64,000 nt of DNA from Paracoccaceae bacterium. GTDB lineage: Bacteria; Pseudomonadota; Alphaproteobacteria; Rhodobacterales; Rhodobacteraceae. Shown one piece after another: positions 60,205 to 64,000 of the stretch; within the stretch, counting starts at the first letter, position 1; each line of letters begins with the position of its first letter. The notes below the pieces were generated by a model. The model had not been told where the DNA came from, made no database searches, and saw nothing but the letters and a program-made list of their open reading frames with translations. A program made the translations under genes and the position numbers. The stretch spans positions 310,001 through 374,000 of the forward strand of contig JAIOYF010000001.1 of assembly GCA_021741245.1 (NCBI GenBank), read 5' to 3'.

Positions 60205-60867
60205 ATGCGTGCCCTTATACTGGGAGCGTCGGGTGGCATCGGTGCCGCTCTGGTCGCAAAACTGACCGCCCGAGGAGACGACGTTACCGCCTTGTCACGG
60301 TCAACCGATGGGTTTGATCTGACGGATGAAGGAAGCATCGCGCATCATCTTGGGGCGGTGTCGGCACCGTTCGACATGGTCTTCGTGGCAACTGGTGCAC
60401 TCGAGTTACAGGGGCATGCGCCAGAAAAAACGCTGCGAAGCCTTGATCCTGCGGCCCTTGCCGCGCAATTTGCCCTGAACGCCACCGGGCCTGCGCTGGT
60501 TTTGAAACACGCCTTGCGACTGTTCCCACGGGACAGGTCCTGTCATTTTGGCGTGCTGTCGGCGCGGGTGGGGTCCATCGGGGATAACGGGCTTGGCGGC
60601 TGGTATGCCTATCGGGCGGCGAAAGCCGCGCTGAACCAGTTGATCCACACTGCAGCGATCGAGATTGGCCGCAGCTACCCCAAGGCGGTGATTGCCTGCC
60701 TTCATCCGGGCACGGTGGCCACGCCGCTTACGCAAAAATATGCGGGCAACCATCCCACGGTTTCGCCCGAAGTGGCTGCGGCCAACCTGCTTGGCGTGTT
60801 GGAGGGGTTGACCCCCGCGCAAACCGGCGGATTCTTTGATTGGCAAGGCAAGGCCATCCCATGGTGA
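60205..60867 (+). CDS. Short-chain dehydrogenase, CsgA/C-factor-like
   Basis: A 220-residue SDR with LILGASGGIGAALVAKLTAR, NATGPALVLKHAL, Ser in FGVLSARVGSIGDN and YRAAKAALNQL (Tyr-x3-Lys). It resembles the C-factor-like SDRs often found beside FeS-type photolyases. AGGTAGG precedes ATG 60205. Its end overlaps the photolyase start by 7 bases. Confidence 0.9.
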   Translation: MRALILGASGGIGAALVAKLTARGDDVTALSRSTDGFDLTDEGSIAHHLGAVSAPFDMVFVATGALELQGHAPEKTLRSLDPAALAAQFALNATGPALVLKHALRLFPRDRSCHFGVLSARVGSIGDNGLGGWYAYRAAKAALNQLIHTAAIEIGRSYPKAVIACLHPGTVATPLTQKYAGNHPTVSPEVAAANLLGVLEGLTPAQTGGFFDWQGKAIPW

Positions 60868-62390
60868 CACGTTTGGTGCTGATCCTTGGCGATCAGCTAA
60901 GCCATGAAGGGGCTGCCCTGCGCGCAGCGGACCCTGCGCGCGATGTGATTGTCATGGCGGAGGTGATGGCAGAGGCCACTTACGTCCGCCACCATCCGCA
61001 AAAGATCGTTCTGTTCCTGTCGGCCATGCGCCATTTCGCGGCAGAGCTTCGCGCCAAGGGTTATCAGGTGGCCTATTCCACGCTGGACGACCCGGACAAT
61101 TCCCACTCCATCGTCGGTGAGGTGTTGCGCCGGGCAGAAGAGTTTGGCGCGCAAGACGTGCTGACCATGCGCCCCGGCGACTGGCGGCTGATCGCAGAGT
61201 TGGATGCTCTGCCCCTAAAACTGACACAACTGTCAGATGACCGCTTTTTTTGTTCCGAGGCCGCCTTTGCGGCATGGGCCGAGGGGCGCAAACAATTGCG
61301 CATGGAATGGTTCTACCGCGAGATGCGGCGCAAGACCGGGTTGTTGATGGAAGGCGACCAGCCTGCTGGAGGGCAGTGGAACTTTGACCGCGACAACCGC
61401 AAAGCGGCCAAGCCAGACCTGTTTCGCCCCAGACCGCCGCGCTTTGCCCCCGACGCGGTAACGCAAGAGGTTCTGCGCGTGGTGGACGCGCGGTTTGGGG
61501 ACCATTTCGGACAGATCACGCCGTTTGTCTGGGCCACGACACGGGATGAGGCCTTGGCTGCCCTTGCGCATTTCATCACCCATTCCTTGCCAAGCTTTGG
61601 GGATGAGCAAGATGCGATGCTGCAAGCGGACCCAACGCTAAGTCATTCGCTGCTCTCGCCCTATCTCAACATCGGCTTGCTGACCCCGGCAGAGGTTTGC
61701 GCCCGGGCTGAGGCGGAATGGCGTTCTGGCCGCGCGCCCCTGAACGCGGTGGAGGGGTTTATCCGGCAAATTCTTGGCTGGCGGGAATTTGTGCGGGGGA
61801 TCCATGCGTTGGAAGGCCCGGACTATACATCGCGCAACGTCCTTGGCGCGACCCGCAGCCTGCCCCCGCTGTATTGGGGGGCGAAGACCGACATGGCCTG
61901 CCTGTCACATGCCGTGGGGCAAACGCGTGATCTGGCCTATGCCCACCATATTCAACGCTTGATGGTGACTGGCAACTTTGCGCTTTTGGCCGGCATTGAT
62001 CCGGCGCAGGTGCACGATTGGTATCTGTCGGTCTATATTGACGCCCTTGAATGGGTGGAGGCGCCAAATACCATTGGCATGAGCCAATTTGCCGATGGCG
62101 GTGTGGTGGGGTCAAAACCCTATGCGGCCTCTGGCGCCTATATCGACAGGATGTCGGATTATTGCGGGGACTGCCGCTACCGTGTGAAAGAAAAGACGGG
62201 CCCGCAGGCCTGCCCCTTCAACTTGCTGTATTGGGATTTTCTGATCCGCCACAGGGATCGGTTTGAAGGCAATCCGCGCATGGCGCAGATGTATCGCACC
62301 TGGGACAAGATGGATGCAGACAGGCGGGCCACAACCTTGACCGAGGCTGCGGGATTTCTTGCGCGTCTAGACCAAGGTGAAAGGGTCTGA
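60861..62390 (+). CDS. FeS-containing cryptochrome/photolyase (CryB/PhrB type)
   Basis: A 509-residue flavoprotein of the FeS-BCP branch, which includes Rhodobacter CryB and the Agrobacterium (6-4) photolyase PhrB. The N-terminus RLVLILGDQLSHEGAALRAA is typical. The four cluster Cys are in TDMACLSH, DYCGDCRYRV and PQACPFNLLYW. The FAD domain has WREFVRGIHALEGPDY and NTIGMSQFADGG. It probably repairs (6-4) photoproducts or signals light. Confidence 0.94.
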   Translation: MVTRLVLILGDQLSHEGAALRAADPARDVIVMAEVMAEATYVRHHPQKIVLFLSAMRHFAAELRAKGYQVAYSTLDDPDNSHSIVGEVLRRAEEFGAQDVLTMRPGDWRLIAELDALPLKLTQLSDDRFFCSEAAFAAWAEGRKQLRMEWFYREMRRKTGLLMEGDQPAGGQWNFDRDNRKAAKPDLFRPRPPRFAPDAVTQEVLRVVDARFGDHFGQITPFVWATTRDEALAALAHFITHSLPSFGDEQDAMLQADPTLSHSLLSPYLNIGLLTPAEVCARAEAEWRSGRAPLNAVEGFIRQILGWREFVRGIHALEGPDYTSRNVLGATRSLPPLYWGAKTDMACLSHAVGQTRDLAYAHHIQRLMVTGNFALLAGIDPAQVHDWYLSVYIDALEWVEAPNTIGMSQFADGGVVGSKPYAASGAYIDRMSDYCGDCRYRVKEKTGPQACPFNLLYWDFLIRHRDRFEGNPRMAQMYRTWDKMDADRRATTLTEAAGFLARLDQGERV

Positions 62391-62410
62391 ACACGCCCCG
62401 CGCCGGTAGA

Positions 62411-62446
62411 GCCGCCTTGGGGGGCATTGAGCCCCCGCGCGGCGGC
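62411..62446. terminator. Hairpin between the photolyase and MORN genes
   Basis: GCCGCC...GGGGGC (62411-62425) pairs with GCCCCC...GGCGGC (62431-62446) around an ATTGA loop with an internal loop. A smaller GTGCC-TTTT-GGCAC hairpin follows (62466-62479). Both lie in the 102-base convergent gap. Confidence 0.65.
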
Positions 62447-62492
62447 GTTGCCACGGATCAACCTCGTGCCTTTTGGCACATGACGGTTCGGA

Positions 62493-63959
62493 TCAGTTCT
62501 GCGGATCGCTTGGCGGGGCCGCATCGGAGGGTGCCGCACCGCTGCTGTCGCTTTTGGGTGCGGGGGCGGTCAGGATGCCTGCCTGCCAAATGCCTTCGGC
62601 AATCTGCCCGCTGGCATAGGTCAGCTTGCCCATGCCCTCTCGACGCCCCTTGACGAAACTGCCCTCATAGCTGTCGCCGCTGGGATAGGTGGCCATACCG
62701 GTGCCGTTGATCTCGCCCGCCGTCCACTCACCGTTATAGCGAAAGCCGTCGGGCATGGTGATCTCGCCCATGCCTTCGCGAATGCCGTTGACGAAATCGC
62801 CCGTGTAGACGGTGCCATCGGCATAGGTGGCTGTGCCTTTGCCCTGCCGCTGACCGTCGATCCAATCGCCCTCATAACGATAGCCATCGGGCAGGGATAG
62901 ACTGCCCTTGCCGCGAGGTTTTGCCTCCACGAAGGTTCCGGTGTAAACGGCCCCGCCCACATAGGTCGCGGTCCCCTCGCCATTGATCACGCCCGCGACC
63001 CAAGTGCCTTCATAGGTTGCGCCATCGGCATAGGTGATCTTGCCCGTGCCTGCGGGCTGATCATCCGAGACCTCGCCCTCATAGACAGACCCATCTGGAA
63101 AGGTGATCCGACCCGTGCCTTGCAGGCGCCCAGCGACCCAGTCGCCATCAAAAATCGCGCCATCCGTGCCGGTGAAGACGCCCTTGCCACTGCGCCGATC
63201 GCCCTCGAACCCGCCTTCGTAGACATGACCTATCGCATAGGTCAGCCGCCCTTGGCCCTGCTTTTGGCCATCCACGAAGGCACCCTCATACACATCGCCA
63301 TTGGGTTGCGTCAGCCGCCCCGTGCCGTTGATCTGGCCGCCCACCCATTGCCCGACATAGGTCAGGCCATCTGGCAGGGTCAGCGTGCCTTCGCCCGCGC
63401 GCATGCCCGCTTGCAGCATTCCGTCATAGACGGTGCCATCGGCATAGGTGATCTTTCCCTTGCCTTCCTTTACGCCGTCTACCCACGCCCCCTCATAGCG
63501 AAAGCCACCAGCCCCTTCCAACACGCCCTGACCATGGTGTTTTCCATCCACAAAAGCGCCCGTGTAGACCGACCCGTCAGGATAGCGCGCCACGCCTTGA
63601 CCGGTCATCTTGCCCTCGGTCCAATCCCCCTCATAGCTGCCGCCATTGGAATAGGTGATCTTTCCGGTGCCCTCGGGCTTGCCCGCCGCAAACTGCCCCT
63701 CATAGACAGAGCCGTTGGGATAGCGCGAAATGCCTGTGCCGCGAATTTCCCCCGCGACCCAGTCACCGCTATAGGAATAGCCGTTTGGCAAGGTATAGGT
63801 GCCCGTCCCATCCTGACGACCATCCTTGAAGGTGCCCTCGTAGAACGAGCCATCGTCATATTGCTTTGTGATGACCTCGCCATCCTGCGCCCAAACCGAT
63901 CCCGGCAGGCATAGGCCTGCCATCATCGCCCCGGCCAGAAGTCTTGTGCGCTGTCGCAT
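62493..63959 (-). CDS. Exported MORN-repeat protein
   Basis: A 488-residue protein with a signal peptide (RTRLLAGAMMAGLCLPGSVWA) and eighteen MORN repeats of exactly 23 residues (consensus Y-E-G-x-W-x-x-G-x-x-x-G-x-G-x-x-x-x-x-D-G-x-x), then a Ser/Ala/Pro-rich tail. MORN arrays form elongated beta ribbons that bind lipids or proteins; here the signal peptide puts it in the periplasm or outside. ATG 63959 has GGGGA upstream; ATG 63965 is equally possible. Confidence 0.9.
   Translation of the reverse strand: MRQRTRLLAGAMMAGLCLPGSVWAQDGEVITKQYDDGSFYEGTFKDGRQDGTGTYTLPNGYSYSGDWVAGEIRGTGISRYPNGSVYEGQFAAGKPEGTGKITYSNGGSYEGDWTEGKMTGQGVARYPDGSVYTGAFVDGKHHGQGVLEGAGGFRYEGAWVDGVKEGKGKITYADGTVYDGMLQAGMRAGEGTLTLPDGLTYVGQWVGGQINGTGRLTQPNGDVYEGAFVDGQKQGQGRLTYAIGHVYEGGFEGDRRSGKGVFTGTDGAIFDGDWVAGRLQGTGRITFPDGSVYEGEVSDDQPAGTGKITYADGATYEGTWVAGVINGEGTATYVGGAVYTGTFVEAKPRGKGSLSLPDGYRYEGDWIDGQRQGKGTATYADGTVYTGDFVNGIREGMGEITMPDGFRYNGEWTAGEINGTGMATYPSGDSYEGSFVKGRREGMGKLTYASGQIAEGIWQAGILTAPAPKSDSSGAAPSDAAPPSDPQN
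62601..63842 (-). repeat. Eighteen 69-bp MORN-coding tandem repeats
   Basis: 1242 bases divide exactly into 18 units of 69 bases, with a partial nineteenth (AEGIWQAGILT). Odd and even units tend to alternate W and F at the fifth position (EGTF, SGDW, EGQF, EGDW, TGAF, EGAW), hinting at an ancestral two-unit block. Confidence 0.9.
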
Positions 63960-64000
63960 TGTCATCCCCACAGTTTGTCCATTGGCCACGATCCGCTGAT

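Noticed and set aside
1-64000. tRNA, rRNA, insertion sequence or prophage
   Set aside because: I looked for transposase or integrase motifs, long terminal inverted repeats and tRNA-like clover-leaf ends (GGTTCGAATCC-type) and found none I could support by eye; a covariance-model scan would be decisive.

Overview
The window is a compact, GC-rich chromosomal segment of an alphaproteobacterium, most probably Rhodobacteraceae (Rhodobacter/Roseobacter group). The evidence is a SAM/SAH-type riboswitch in front of metK (a class known from Rhodobacterales), a 44-residue aa3-oxidase subunit IV, an Irr regulator divergent from fabA-fabB-fabI, an RSP_7527-type 48-residue protein, a class II AroA, a SqrR-type sulfide sensor and an FeS-containing photolyase. 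I see no rRNA, tRNA, CRISPR, insertion sequence, integrase or prophage gene. Neighbouring genes often overlap by a few bases, both in operons and end to end.

Layout. 1-4.9 kb: 3' part of alanine dehydrogenase, an MsrQ-like haem membrane protein, mscL, a GNAT acetyltransferase, azlCD, a lipoprotein and the small oxidase subunit. 4.9-10.2 kb: an acyl-CoA dehydrogenase coupled to a metallo-beta-lactamase protein, Sua5, and greA with a coiled-coil membrane protein. 10.5-17.6 kb: ETF:ubiquinone oxidoreductase, a DUF1493-like protein, a TPR protein overlapping ispE, a polyprenyl diphosphate synthase, DUF2007 and a methyltransferase. 17.6-25.5 kb: a drug/metabolite exporter, phaA-phbB for polyhydroxybutyrate, an EAL phosphodiesterase, tag, and an exported caspase-like/SEL1/peptidoglycan-binding protein.

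25.6-36.6 kb is the respiration and reactive-sulfur block. It holds a ClsC-like phospholipase D, a cyanide-insensitive-type bd oxidase (cydA, cydB and a 30-residue DUF2474 subunit), an EF-hand protein, an NsrR-like Rrf2 regulator overlapping tail to tail with a SqrR/BigR-type regulator, and a sulfide-oxidation cluster: DUF2892, DUF2202, persulfide dioxygenase, a sulfurtransferase-SQR fusion and SulP. The expected logic is that SqrR senses persulfide, SQR and the dioxygenase oxidise sulfide to sulfite, SulP moves the anion, and the bd oxidase respires when haem-copper oxidases are poisoned.

36.6-57.9 kb is largely housekeeping: fabI-fabB-fabA and irr, fasciclin, miaB, an OmpA/lipoprotein pair sharing a Cys-containing module, the phoH-ybeY-corC-lnt-metK series, trmB, aroA, a nitroreductase, cmk and leuA. 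leuA is preceded by a Leu-rich leader peptide that may be translated from a leaderless transcript. 58.4-62.4 kb is an overlapping GSCFA / SGNH / SDR / FeS-photolyase run, and the window ends with an exported protein of eighteen exact 23-residue MORN repeats.

Most genes belong to known families. The least explained parts are the leuA leader, the OmpA/lipoprotein pair, the repeated palindrome around phaA, the caspase-SEL1 protein, two protein-like small reading frames in gaps, and the GSCFA/SGNH pair linked to a photolyase.
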